In this document: positions 1-7,396 of the stretch, one piece after another
How the letters are laid out: each line of letters begins with the position of its first letter
How positions within the stretch are numbered: the stretch's first letter is position 1
NCBI GenBank assembly: GCA_910586295.1
Contig: CAJUGE010000058.1
Location: 1-8,384 of the forward strand
From: an uncultured Bacilli bacterium
GTDB taxonomy: Bacteria; Bacillota_I; Bacilli_A; RF39; UBA660
Reading direction: 5' to 3'
Length of the DNA: 8,384 nucleotides
Made by a program: the position numbers and the translations under genes
Notes under the pieces: model-generated
What the model was told of the DNA's origin: nothing
Databases searched by the model: none
What the model saw: only the letters and a program-made list of their open reading frames with translations

Positions 1-708
1 ACTTGCAGTAATATCTCCATCATAATTATCGCTTGCTGTTGCTCCTGCATCTGTATATGTACTTCCTACTTCTATAGTAATTGCTTCTTCCCCAGTTAAT
101 GTTATTACAGGTTTTGTTGTATCCACTACTGAGAACTCTCTTGTTTCAGTTGCTACATTTCCATTTGCATCTGTTGCAGTAAATGTTACTTTGTATTTTC
201 CTACTGTATTAACATCTATATCATCTGTTATTACTACATTTACTGTTTCATCATAATTATCAGTTGCTGTTGCTACAAATGTTGGTTTTGTTCCCTTTAC
301 TTCCATACTGTATACATTATCTTCTGATATTGTAATAACTGGTGCTGTTGTATCTACTACATTTACTGTTCTAATTACTTCTTCTGCTGCATTTCCAGCA
401 TTATCCTTAACATTATACTTAATAATATATGTAGCTATAACACTAGTATCTATACTATCAACTAAAGTTTCACTACCATCAGTATTTTTAACATAAACTT
501 TAAAGTCTATTCTACTTGTTAAATCTATATCTTTACCATTTTCAGAATCACTTGCTGTAGTTTGATATTCTTGAACTATAAAATTACCTTGTTCATCAGT
601 TTTAATATCTGTTACAGTTACTTTACCTTTATCTATTTGAACAGTACTTCCAGCTTCAACATCAAACGATTCAAAACCATTTAAATCAATCTCTGGAATA
701 ATAGTATC
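1..708 (-). repeat. Tandem DUF5011-type domains at the visible C-terminal part
   Basis: Residues from 1571 on form DUF5011-like domains with boundaries at D1571, D1689 and D1766; the last complete spacing is 77 residues. The last copy is textbook for the family: DTTKPVITLTGEEAITIEVG, then a Tyr-x-Asp-x-Gly-Ala part and SDNYDGDIT. It is cut by the window edge, so more copies may follow. These domains are Ig-fold spacers common in Gram-positive surface proteins. Confidence 0.88.
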
Positions 709-3700
709 AAAAATCATATAAATCATACCATTAACAGGATTACCAGCAATATCGTTAGTAGATACAGGTTTTATTGAAAAACTAGCATATCCTTGTGTAG
801 GTTCAGGCTTTACAGTATAAGTAGCTTTACAAGAGTAACTTTCACTATCTGTTTTTTTACTACATTCAACTTTATCAGCAACTTTAGTATTTCCTCTAAA
901 TGTCACTTTAGTCTTATCAGTATCTAATTCTATATCACTATCAAAATTAACATATAACTTATCATTAATAGCTAAATATCCTTTGTTCCATTGATCACTA
1001 GGATTAAATGACGGATTATTAGAACTATATACCACATTACTAATAACAGGTTTTCTACTTGCAGCTAAAGAGTTAATAACATCTTGTAATCTCTCTTCTG
1101 CTGCATCAACCATAGACTGATCAACTTTTACACCATCTAACTCAGTATTATTTAAAATATTACTTGCGTTATTCTTAGCGGATTCAAATTCCTTTACTAC
1201 ATCTTCATCATAAAGTGTAGCATCAACTACAGGAGCCTTATCAAAAGTATTTTTTAAGCTTCTCTTATCAACTATTGTCAATGAAATAGTTTTTTCATTA
1301 AAGTTACCAGCTTCATCCTCTACTCTATAAACTAAAGTATAAGTACCTTTACCTTTATTTAATAAATTAATTACAGTATTATCAATTAAATTGCTTTCAC
1401 TTACAGAATTATTATAAACTTTAATATCAGTTAATAATGATGTACTTCCATCTAATCTCTCGTCAGAAGCACTTACTTCACTAAGTAAATCATAAGTTTC
1501 TTCTCCTGTTTTTATATCTAGAATTTTAGTAGAAATTCCACTAAATTCTGGGTTCTTAGTATCAACTTCAAATAAAGAAGTTCCACTTAAACTTGTATTC
1601 TCATCAACTATTGCTTCGATTAAACCATCATAATCAGAACCTGCTGGAATTAAATCGTTATAAGTAGCATATACACTACTAATAGCGTAATTCACAGTTC
1701 CGTTATAAGTAGATTCTTTTGGAATAATATATATAATAGTATAAGTATATATTTTAGTATCTTTATCTTGAGATTCACTAATACTCTTAGCATCTACAGT
1801 TACTTCACTATCTAAAGTGAATTTAACATCTAACTTACCAGTATCTATTTGCGCAGTACTATTAAATCTAACAGTAACAGTATCTAAAGCCTTAGCATAT
1901 CCACTATTTGCATTACTACTTGAAATACTAACATTAGATATAGTAGGTATTAACCTTACATTACCTAATAAATTTTTCAAAGTATTTTTTATAGTAGTTA
2001 TCTCACTAGGAGTATGTTTTCCATCTAAAGCATCTAAAGCATCTTTGTGAATTGCCTGTAAAGCTTTTTTATATTCAGGCGCTAATGGTTCTTCTAAAAC
2101 CCTCTCAGCTTGCTCAATAAGTGAAGAAAGACCTTGAGTGTTTATGACTCTAATAGTTCTAATAATTTCATCAGCAGAGTTACCAGCAGCATCACTTACA
2201 TTATATTTAATTATATATTCAATACCATCTTCAGGTAAATTTGAAGGTATAGTTAAAACATTGTCAACAAAACTAATATTCTTATCTTGCTCAGATGTAA
2301 CTTTAATATTATAAGGTTTTAAAGTAGCAATATAATTTTCTTCTACACTTAACCCAGTCGTAACATTATAAGCTTTTTCTGAATTTTCAAATAATATTAA
2401 AGTATCATTTTCTTGTTTACCATTTAACTTAAGTTTTGGTTTATCAGTATCTACAGTAAATGAAGATTCACCAGTTAATCCTAATGCAGAACCAGTAGAA
2501 ATTATACCAGTTATAGCACTATTATTAGCATCTATATCTCTATCAGCTAACTCAGTATAAATAGAATAATTAATTTTTCCATTATATGCTGGGACATCTA
2601 TTGTAGCTGTATACTTTAAACCTTCATTAGTCAAATAACTAACTGGGACATCAATTATACTTCCATCTTCTTTAGTAAATGTTACACTAGCACTTCCTAA
2701 AGGCTTATTAGTTTCAAACTTTAAAGTTAATTTATCATTTATATTAGCCCATGATTTATCAGTATTACTAGACTCAAATGATTTCACAGTAATAACAGGT
2801 CTTTTATGAGAATTCAAATCATCTAAAGCATTACTTAACTCATCTTTTGCTTTATTTAAATCTTCTATTGCTTTATTTATATCTTCTTCAGTTTCAGCAT
2901 TCTCTAAAACATCAAGTTTATCATCAATAACATCTTTCTTATTAGTAACATCTTCAAAATAGCCATCAGGATATTCTCCATTATTAGAATCTGGTACTCT
3001 ATTTATCAAATCAGACAATTCTTGATTATCTATAATTGTAATAGTCATTGTCAAAGAGTCAGCTTTATTACCAGCATTATCTTCAGCATTATAAGTTACC
3101 ACATAAGTATCCTTAGAATTAGCAGGTATAATTAAATCATATCCATTAATTGTACCCTTATTAGAAGTCACAGTTAATTTATTTTCTAAAGTTACACCAT
3201 TATCTGTAACAGTAACATAACTCGCTACATCTATAGTTCTTTCAATAGCACTAAGTAAAATAGCCTTTTTAATTTTAACACCATTTATAACAGGTTTAAT
3301 AGTATCAAGTTCAAAATCACTTGTTCCACTTAAAGTTCCAGTTGCTATTACATCCTCGCCATTGGTATCAACATCAACATTTTTAGCTCCATTAATAGTA
3401 TAAGTTACACGACCATTATATCCTTCTGTAACAGTTGCAGTTGCAGTACATGATAGTCCAGTACATGTAATTTCGCTAGTTTCAAATACTCCTTCAGTAG
3501 TACTAAATGAAACAGTCGCACCACTCGCAAGAGGAGTAGTAGAATTAAATGTTAATGTTATTTTATTACCTGGAATAGCATACCCATCATTATTAGTAGT
3601 TTTATTTGTAGTTAAGCTATTACCACTTATAATTGTTTTCTTAACTAAATTATTTTTAGCAGTAGTTAAATTACCTTGTGCAGTTGCAAGGTCAATAGAA

Positions 3701-5418
3701 TTAGGATCATTTGGATTAGCTAAAGAATCCACAGCAACTTTTAAAGCCACTTGCAATTTACCCCAAGAATCAATTGTATAATCTTCTTCGTTTAAGTCTC
3801 CAATTCCATCAATTAATGCTTGCAAATCGTTAGTATTAACTACGACCACATTTCTTGTTATAGTACCGATATTTCCAGCAACATCTTTAACTTCATAAGT
3901 AACAACATAAGTATTAGCAGCACTACTATCTATACTGTTTACTTCACTACCATTTAACTTATAGATAACCTTTACTTTTCCATCTATACATTTGTCACCA
4001 CTGCAATAATTATCAACTATAGCGATATTATCGCTTATATTAGTAACACCTTGTTCACTATATACGCCACCTAATAAAACAACTTGTGTTTCCTTTCCAA
4101 CTAAAGACATAGTAGGCAAAATTGTATCTACAGTAAATATAATTTCAATTATATTTCCAACCTTATCAGTAAGAATTACTTCATAATCATTTCTTACACT
4201 ATCAACGTTGTTAGGTATAGTAATAGTATTACCATTAACATATGATGTACTATCAACATCTTCACCATTTAACTTAATAGAAACACTTACATCACTATCA
4301 TCAGTATAAGTAAATGAAAAACTTTTATTAGTATATCTTTCAATAGTCTCATTAACAACTGGTTTCTTATTATCAATAGTAAATGTCACTGTATTTTTTA
4401 AAGTATTATTAGCAGTATCGACTATTTCTAACGTATAAGTTTCAACCCTCTCATCTTCTAACTGAACTAATAAATCTCCACCATTAACATCAGACTTACC
4501 ACTAGCTACTACATTACCTTTAGAATCTTTAACACTAGCAGTAACTCCACCTAAAGCAGTATCAAAATCTTCAGAATACTCATCATAATAATGAATATTA
4601 ACAGAATTTTTATAAGTTTCACCATTAGAAATACCACTAAATTTAGGAGCAACTTTGTCTATATTCTTAACAGTTATAACTTTACGTGAGCAATCAGGCT
4701 CATAACCAGCTATAGTAGGCAAACATCCTCTTACACCTTCTTTAGTGTTATTTTCAAATGTTTTAACAGCTTGTTTAACCTTTACTATTTCGCCATTAGG
4801 AGTAACACTTGTAATTACCTTAGCCCAAGTTTCAGTTAATGTCCATCCATCTTCTTCAGTAATATCTTTAAACTCACCATCAACATCTTTTTGTAAATAT
4901 TCTATATTTTTACTAAAAATTAAAGTAGCAGCAACACTATTTTTAGTAGCAGTACTAGGTGTATAATAAGCATTAGAAATCAATGAATCGTATTGTGTCT
5001 CGAATATATTGTTAGGATCGTCAATATCGTCAGGCGCATTATCTTCACTATCTCTAAAGTCTATAGTATTTGTCACTTCCTCAGGACTACTTGCTATAAA
5101 AGTCACACCATTAGAGATATTGATACTGGAATATTCAATACTAGGAACATCTTCCTCTTTAACATTATTAACATCTAATAAACCATTATCAACAAAATAT
5201 CCAGCTGGCAATACAAAATCACTTTCTTCGTCAACCGATAAATTATTCTCTTCAATAAACTTATTAGCAGCCATCTTTAAAGCTTGTTCTAAAGACTGTT
5301 GCTTGCTTGTTTCCTCCTTTCCATTAAATAATGCAAAACAAACTATACCACTTATCAAAATAAATAATACAGTTAAAATTGCATACAAATTTTTCTTATT
5401 TAAATTAGTATTTGACAT
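1..5418 (-). CDS. Giant Ig-like/FIVAR/DUF5011 repeat surface protein, 3' end outside window
   Basis: One uninterrupted frame of 1806 codons runs from an ATG at 5418 to the window edge with no stop, so the gene is partial. An in-frame TAG lies five codons upstream within the leader, and AGGGGG sits 8 nt before the ATG, so the start is secure. Residues 11-31 are a hydrophobic segment after a Lys-containing N-terminus, either a signal anchor or an uncleaved signal peptide; no lipobox or clear AxA site is seen. Residues 40-110 recall pseudopilin C-terminal regions. Ig-like domains follow, with D-x-x-x-P boundaries at about residues 254, 349 and 431. Four composite modules start at residues 531, 797, 1094 and 1384. 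DUF5011-type domains start at about 1571, 1689 and 1766. By family this should be an extracellular adhesin or wall-spanning rod comparable to Ebh/Embp-like proteins; ligand and anchoring are unknown. It has its own promoter. Confidence 0.93.
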   Translation of the reverse strand, partial: MSNTNLNKKNLYAILTVLFILISGIVCFALFNGKEETSKQQSLEQALKMAANKFIEENNLSVDEESDFVLPAGYFVDNGLLDVNNVKEEDVPSIEYSSINISNGVTFIASSPEEVTNTIDFRDSEDNAPDDIDDPNNIFETQYDSLISNAYYTPSTATKNSVAATLIFSKNIEYLQKDVDGEFKDITEEDGWTLTETWAKVITSVTPNGEIVKVKQAVKTFENNTKEGVRGCLPTIAGYEPDCSRKVITVKNIDKVAPKFSGISNGETYKNSVNIHYYDEYSEDFDTALGGVTASVKDSKGNVVASGKSDVNGGDLLVQLEDERVETYTLEIVDTANNTLKNTVTFTIDNKKPVVNETIERYTNKSFSFTYTDDSDVSVSIKLNGEDVDSTSYVNGNTITIPNNVDSVRNDYEVILTDKVGNIIEIIFTVDTILPTMSLVGKETQVVLLGGVYSEQGVTNISDNIAIVDNYCSGDKCIDGKVKVIYKLNGSEVNSIDSSAANTYVVTYEVKDVAGNIGTITRNVVVVNTNDLQALIDGIGDLNEEDYTIDSWGKLQVALKVAVDSLANPNDPNSIDLATAQGNLTTAKNNLVKKTIISGNSLTTNKTTNNDGYAIPGNKITLTFNSTTPLASGATVSFSTTEGVFETSEITCTGLSCTATATVTEGYNGRVTYTINGAKNVDVDTNGEDVIATGTLSGTSDFELDTIKPVINGVKIKKAILLSAIERTIDVASYVTVTDNGVTLENKLTVTSNKGTINGYDLIIPANSKDTYVVTYNAEDNAGNKADSLTMTITIIDNQELSDLINRVPDSNNGEYPDGYFEDVTNKKDVIDDKLDVLENAETEEDINKAIEDLNKAKDELSNALDDLNSHKRPVITVKSFESSNTDKSWANINDKLTLKFETNKPLGSASVTFTKEDGSIIDVPVSYLTNEGLKYTATIDVPAYNGKINYSIYTELADRDIDANNSAITGIISTGSALGLTGESSFTVDTDKPKLKLNGKQENDTLILFENSEKAYNVTTGLSVEENYIATLKPYNIKVTSEQDKNISFVDNVLTIPSNLPEDGIEYIIKYNVSDAAGNSADEIIRTIRVINTQGLSSLIEQAERVLEEPLAPEYKKALQAIHKDALDALDGKHTPSEITTIKNTLKNLLGNVRLIPTISNVSISSSNANSGYAKALDTVTVRFNSTAQIDTGKLDVKFTLDSEVTVDAKSISESQDKDTKIYTYTIIYIIPKESTYNGTVNYAISSVYATYNDLIPAGSDYDGLIEAIVDENTSLSGTSLFEVDTKNPEFSGISTKILDIKTGEETYDLLSEVSASDERLDGSTSLLTDIKVYNNSVSESNLIDNTVINLLNKGKGTYTLVYRVEDEAGNFNEKTISLTIVDKRSLKNTFDKAPVVDATLYDEDVVKEFESAKNNASNILNNTELDGVKVDQSMVDAAEERLQDVINSLAASRKPVISNVVYSSNNPSFNPSDQWNKGYLAINDKLYVNFDSDIELDTDKTKVTFRGNTKVADKVECSKKTDSESYSCKATYTVKPEPTQGYASFSIKPVSTNDIAGNPVNGMIYMIFDTIIPEIDLNGFESFDVEAGSTVQIDKGKVTVTDIKTDEQGNFIVQEYQTTASDSENGKDIDLTSRIDFKVYVKNTDGSETLVDSIDTSVIATYIIKYNVKDNAGNAAEEVIRTVNVVDTTAPVITISEDNVYSMEVKGTKPTFVATATDNYDETVNVVITDDIDVNTVGKYKVTFTATDANGNVATETREFSVVDTTKPVITLTGEEAITIEVGSTYTDAGATASDNYDGDITAS
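1060..1269 (-). other. FIVAR-like helical domain 4 (residues 1384-1453)
   Basis: Helices include DVVKEFESAKNNASNIL and QSMVDAAEERLQDVINSL. The pattern 'Vxx(A)xxxLxxxI' near the end matches FIVAR-type repeats; the Trp position is Phe. Confidence 0.65.
1963..2139 (-). other. FIVAR-like helical domain 3 (residues 1094-1152)
   Basis: This is the shortest and most degenerate copy: LSSLIEQAERVLEE, EYKKALQAIHKDALDAL, then SEITTIKNTLKNLL. The Trp is lost. Identification rests on its place in the module as well as its helical pattern. Confidence 0.55.
2806..3030 (-). other. FIVAR-like helical domain 2 (residues 797-871)
   Basis: Predicted helices include KKDVIDDKLDVLENA and DINKAIEDLNKAKDELSNAL. The Tyr-Thr-x-x-Ser-Trp motif is replaced by a Tyr/Pro-rich part (GEYPDGYFEDV), so this copy is degenerate, but the final LxxAxxxL pattern is kept. 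Confidence 0.65.
3643..3828 (-). other. FIVAR-like helical domain 1 (residues 531-592)
   Basis: This is the clearest FIVAR-like copy: LQALID, then DYTIDSWGKLQVALKVA, then IDLATAQGNLTTAKNNL. The Tyr-Thr-x-x-Ser-Trp and final LxxAxxxL positions match the family, which in other Gram-positive surface proteins forms helical bundles often linked to binding of sugars or fibronectin. Confidence 0.8.
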
Positions 5419-5451
5419 ATAATATTCCCCCTAATCAAAATTTATGTGTTG

Positions 5452-5480
5452 ATTGTACCACAAATAATACTTTTTGTCAA
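5452..5480 (-). promoter_or_regulatory. Strong sigma-A type promoter of the giant surface protein gene
   Basis: On the minus strand a perfect -35 box TTGACA (5480-5475) and a -10 box TACAAT (5457-5452) are separated by 17 nt, with TG one base upstream of the -10 (TGGTACAAT). Transcription should start near 5445, giving a leader of about 27 nt that contains the AGGGGG ribosome binding site at 5432-5427. Confidence 0.85.
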
Positions 5481-5499
5481 TTATTTCTAATACATATTC

Positions 5500-5523
5500 A
5501 TAGATAAAAACTATTTTATCTAT
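5500..5523. promoter_or_regulatory. Perfect 10-bp inverted repeat, candidate regulator binding site
   Basis: ATAGATAAAA and TTTTATCTAT are exact inverted copies around a 4-bp centre. The site lies about 20 bp upstream of the -35 box of the giant gene, roughly -55 to -78 from the predicted transcription start. This position suits an activator, or a repressor acting in pairs. It is not followed by a U tract in either direction, so it is not a classic terminator. In sequence this AT-rich, chance symmetry cannot be excluded. Confidence 0.4.
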
Positions 5524-5580
5524 ATCCAATTATATATTATCACTAATTAACAATATTGTAAAACATTTTTTTTAAAAATT

Positions 5581-5610
5581 AAAAAACCCACAATATTAAG
5601 TAGGCCTTTT
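5581..5610 (-). terminator. Intrinsic terminator after the Big_2 protein gene
   Basis: On the minus strand AAAAGGCCTAC (5610-5600) pairs with GTGGGTTTTTT (5591-5581) across the 8-nt loop TTAATATT, with three G-T wobbles. The 3' arm runs into the U tract. It starts 8 nt after the TAA stop of the upstream gene and lies 100 nt before the -35 box of the next promoter, so it separates the two transcription units. Confidence 0.75.
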
Positions 5611-5618
5611 AAAAATAA

Positions 5619-6911
5619 TTAATCTACATTTACACCACTAAAGTCAAATTTATAAGTTACACTATTACCATTGCCTAACCAATCTATACTATAGTATATT
5701 TGAGAAGTCCCAGAAAGTTCCTTATTATACTCAAGTGTTTCTTTATTGATAATCAAACGTAATGAAACACTACCACTGTTTGCAGTATTATCAGTAAATT
5801 TAATTAATGACGAATTGCTAAAATCATTCTTAACAATAGAATTTTTAATATTTAAATCATTTAATCCCAATCCCTCTGGCACAGTTATACTTACCATAAT
5901 ACCAGAATCATTAGTATCTAAATGTCCACTAATCTTAATAATATCTCCAATTACATTACTACTAAAATTGCTTATATTACCATCACTTTGAATAACAGAA
6001 ACTTTTGAACTTCCAATACCAATAACAACAAGGCTAACACTTTCAGAAACCCCGTTACTACTAGTAGCAGTTATTGTAACTACTCCAGCACCCTTAGTTG
6101 TAATATTACCATTTTGATCAACTATAGCAACACTTTCATTGCTTGACTTATATGTAATATTACGATCTGTGGCATTACTTGGTTGAGCAGAAGCACTTAT
6201 CTTAGTAGACTGTCCAATAATTAATTTATCCACAAAACCATCTTTATTAATATTTATACTAGTAACAGGTATTTCTGGATTTGTAACAGGAGGTTTTGTA
6301 CTTCCGCCATTATTGCCACTATTACCTCCATTATTTGTATTACCACTATTGTTACCACTATTACTTCCATTACTATTTCCACCACCAGTTGTCCCATTAC
6401 CATTACTAGTATTACCACCAACAGGATAACTTGGTCTAACTGCTATTCCATTATTGTTAGAGTTATTATTAGTATTGTTATTATCAGCAACAGTAGTATC
6501 TTCTCCAACAGTAAATGTAATTGTATTAGTCTTACCGTTGCCAGAAGTTACTGTTATAGTTGCAGTACCTTTTCCAACTCCAGTAACAACTCCATTCTGG
6601 TCAACTTTTAATACACTAGTATTACTAGAACTATAAGTTAAACTCTTATCAACTGCAGTGCTAGGAAATACTGTAGCTCCTAAATTAACACTCTCTCCCT
6701 CTGCAATCTTAGTCTTTACAGTACTAGAAAATGATATGGACTTAACAATAGTACCATCATCAGTCTTATCACTACTGTTAGCTGAATTACCACCATTTTC
6801 AATTAAAGTACCATTACCATCACCTTGTTCTAATGGATTAGCAAAAGTAAATGCCAAAAAACATATTGCTAAAAATAGTACTATACCAAATATAATTTTT
6901 TTATTATTCAT
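5619..6911 (-). CDS. Secreted protein with two Big_2 Ig-like domains
   Basis: The product is 430 residues from the ATG at 6911. Residues 4-24 form a signal peptide (two Lys, hydrophobic core, TFA before NP), so export and cleavage by a type I signal peptidase are likely. Two bacterial Ig-like group 2 domains lie at about residues 56-135 and 216-298. They are clearly duplicates: both contain a VDQNG turn after a YxSSN strand and end in GxxTITxTSxNG. A linker at about 136-213 is almost pure Asn/Gly/Ser/Thr and ends in a short Pro-rich stretch. The C-terminal 130 residues look beta-rich (for example VSITVPEGLGL) but I do not recognise the family; a cohesin-like or carbohydrate-binding sandwich is a guess. 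No LPXTG motif, C-terminal membrane segment or lipobox is present, so the mature protein may be released or held non-covalently. A longer form starting at a GTG at 6920 is possible but that GTG lies in the ribosome binding site. Confidence 0.92.
   Translation of the reverse strand: MNNKKIIFGIVLFLAICFLAFTFANPLEQGDGNGTLIENGGNSANSSDKTDDGTIVKSISFSSTVKTKIAEGESVNLGATVFPSTAVDKSLTYSSSNTSVLKVDQNGVVTGVGKGTATITVTSGNGKTNTITFTVGEDTTVADNNNTNNNSNNNGIAVRPSYPVGGNTSNGNGTTGGGNSNGSNSGNNSGNTNNGGNSGNNGGSTKPPVTNPEIPVTSININKDGFVDKLIIGQSTKISASAQPSNATDRNITYKSSNESVAIVDQNGNITTKGAGVVTITATSSNGVSESVSLVVIGIGSSKVSVIQSDGNISNFSSNVIGDIIKISGHLDTNDSGIMVSITVPEGLGLNDLNIKNSIVKNDFSNSSLIKFTDNTANSGSVSLRLIINKETLEYNKELSGTSQIYYSIDWLGNGNSVTYKFDFSGVNVD
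6291..6500 (-). repeat. Low-complexity Asn/Gly/Ser linker coding region
   Basis: This stretch joins the two Big_2 domains and encodes mostly AAT, GGT/GGA and AGT codons in irregular tandem runs (NNNNT, NSGN, NGGNS). It is a flexible spacer and a likely site of length variation by slippage. It is interrupted by a short ordered-looking stretch, AVRPSYPVGG, and ends in a Pro-rich hinge before the second domain. Confidence 0.8.
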
Positions 6912-6916
6912 AAATC

Positions 6917-6923
6917 TCACCCC
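6917..6923 (-). promoter_or_regulatory. Ribosome binding site deciding the Big_2 protein start
   Basis: GGGGTGA lies 5 nt before the ATG at 6911. The alternative GTG start at 6920 is part of this site and lacks another one upstream, so the ATG is preferred; the signal peptide is intact with either choice. Confidence 0.7.
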
Positions 6924-6940
6924 TTCAGTAAGTCAACAAA

Positions 6941-6969
6941 AATATACCATACTTAGTCCCAAAAGTCAA
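6941..6969 (-). promoter_or_regulatory. Sigma-A type promoter of the Big_2 protein gene
   Basis: On the minus strand TTGACT (6969-6964) and TATATT (6946-6941) are separated by 17 nt, with a TG one base upstream of the -10 (TGGTATATT). The -35 box contains the TGA stop codon of the PH-domain gene. No terminator separates the two genes, so the Big_2 gene may be read both from here and by readthrough from the lepB promoter. Confidence 0.78.
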
Positions 6970-7379
6970 TTGATTCTTACTCTTTTTGTGCTAATTGTTT
7001 TTATCATATTCATATAGACTTTTTTTATTCTCTCTTGTTCCTCTTTAGTAAGTTTAACAAAATTAAGTCTAACTTGATAACCACTATCCATAGATAAATG
7101 AATAGCAGCTTTTCCTCTAGAAAACTCAATAGCAGTAGAAGAAATTCTAACAAATGGAAAAAAGTGAATTTTTTGACTTTTAAATATCAAACCACTTGTA
7201 TCAATTACAATAAGTTTATTATTAGTTAACAAAAACATGTCATCATATGTACTATAAGCGATTAAAATTTGCTCTTCATCTTCAATATATGTATAAACAT
7301 ATTCTGGTATGTCTTTAATTTCAATCTCTCTAGAAAAATTATAATATTTAGTTAATTCTTTATATTTAATGTATGCCAT
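6966..7379 (-). CDS. Small bacterial PH-like domain protein
   Basis: The 137-residue protein has no signal peptide or membrane segment and should be cytoplasmic. After a charged N-terminus of about 34 residues, residues 35-127 have the pattern of bacterial PH-like domains (YokE/bPH type): EEQIL, a strand, then FLLTNNKLIVID, which matches the usual 'xxxLTxxRLIxx' hairpin, then an amphipathic strand IHFFPFVRIS, a strand pair AAIHLSM/YQVRLNF, and a closing helix (TKEEQERIKKVYMNMI). I base the call on this pattern, not on a database match. The start is the ATG at 7379, with GAGGAG 8 nt upstream. It follows the signal peptidase by only 17 nt and is probably co-transcribed and translated with it. 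Its TGA stop lies within the -35 box of the next gene's promoter. Family members are mostly uncharacterised, so role and ligand are unknown. Confidence 0.8.
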   Translation of the reverse strand: MAYIKYKELTKYYNFSREIEIKDIPEYVYTYIEDEEQILIAYSTYDDMFLLTNNKLIVIDTSGLIFKSQKIHFFPFVRISSTAIEFSRGKAAIHLSMDSGYQVRLNFVKLTKEEQERIKKVYMNMIKTISTKRVRIN

Positions 7380-7387
7380 AAACTCAA

Positions 7388-7393
7388 CTCCTC
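7388..7393 (-). promoter_or_regulatory. Ribosome binding site of the PH-domain gene
   Basis: GAGGAG lies 8 nt before the ATG at 7379, in the 17-nt gap after the lepB stop codon. It gives the PH gene its own strong translation start within the shared transcript. Confidence 0.8.
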
Positions 7394-7396
7394 AAA

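Larger units (their letters stand above)
355..3828 (-). repeat. Four cycles of a FIVAR + Ig-like + DUF5011-like module
   Basis: Within the giant protein a composite module of about 265-305 residues recurs four times, starting at residues 531, 797, 1094 and 1384. Each cycle has a helical segment (about 60-75 residues), an Ig-like domain that usually opens near [KR]PVI and ends SLxGTSxFxVDT, and a DUF5011-like domain that ends with a DxAGN turn and a xRxVxVVN strand. The copies are strongly diverged in sequence (the third and fourth boundaries are least regular), which suggests old duplications and not recent amplification. Confidence 0.8.
5419..5618. other. Intergenic region between the Big_2 and giant genes
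   Basis: This is the only sizeable non-coding gap, about 200 bp and extremely AT-rich. It holds the terminator, the inverted repeat, the promoter and the ribosome binding site listed separately. A short palindrome, ACAATATTGT, at 5550-5559 is also present. I see no small open frame with a ribosome binding site and no structured RNA. Confidence 0.8.

Noticed and set aside
1817..2050. Plus-strand open frame opposite the third FIVAR-like region
   Set aside because: It is a shadow of the giant gene; the sense frame has clear domain periodicity and this one has none. The same holds for frames at 4745-4966, 4993-5178, 5746-5991 and 6454-6636.
5311..5322. Strong AAGGAGG-like sequence inside the giant gene, hinting at an internal start
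   Set aside because: The nearest in-frame ATG (residue 48) is about 36 nt away, too far for use, and it would remove the membrane segment.
5009..5422. Plus-strand open frame of 137 codons opposite the start of the giant gene
   Set aside because: It is antisense to a well-supported gene, has no ribosome binding site and its Ser/Leu-rich product is what the complement of Asp/Asn/Glu-rich coding DNA gives. It resembles no family I know.
5550..5559. Palindrome ACAATATTGT in the intergenic region
   Set aside because: It is short and AT-rich, far from the promoter boxes, and the similar string in the nearby terminator loop looks coincidental.
6861..6872. Possible lipobox (LAIC) in the Big_2 protein signal peptide
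   Set aside because: The residue before Cys is Ile, not a small residue, and the Cys lies in the middle of the hydrophobic core; a type I cleavage site follows it.
6658..7017. Plus-strand open frame opposite the Big_2 and PH genes
   Set aside because: It spans the end of one real gene and the start of another on the opposite strand, including the promoter between them, with a hydrophobic low-information product and no ribosome binding site.
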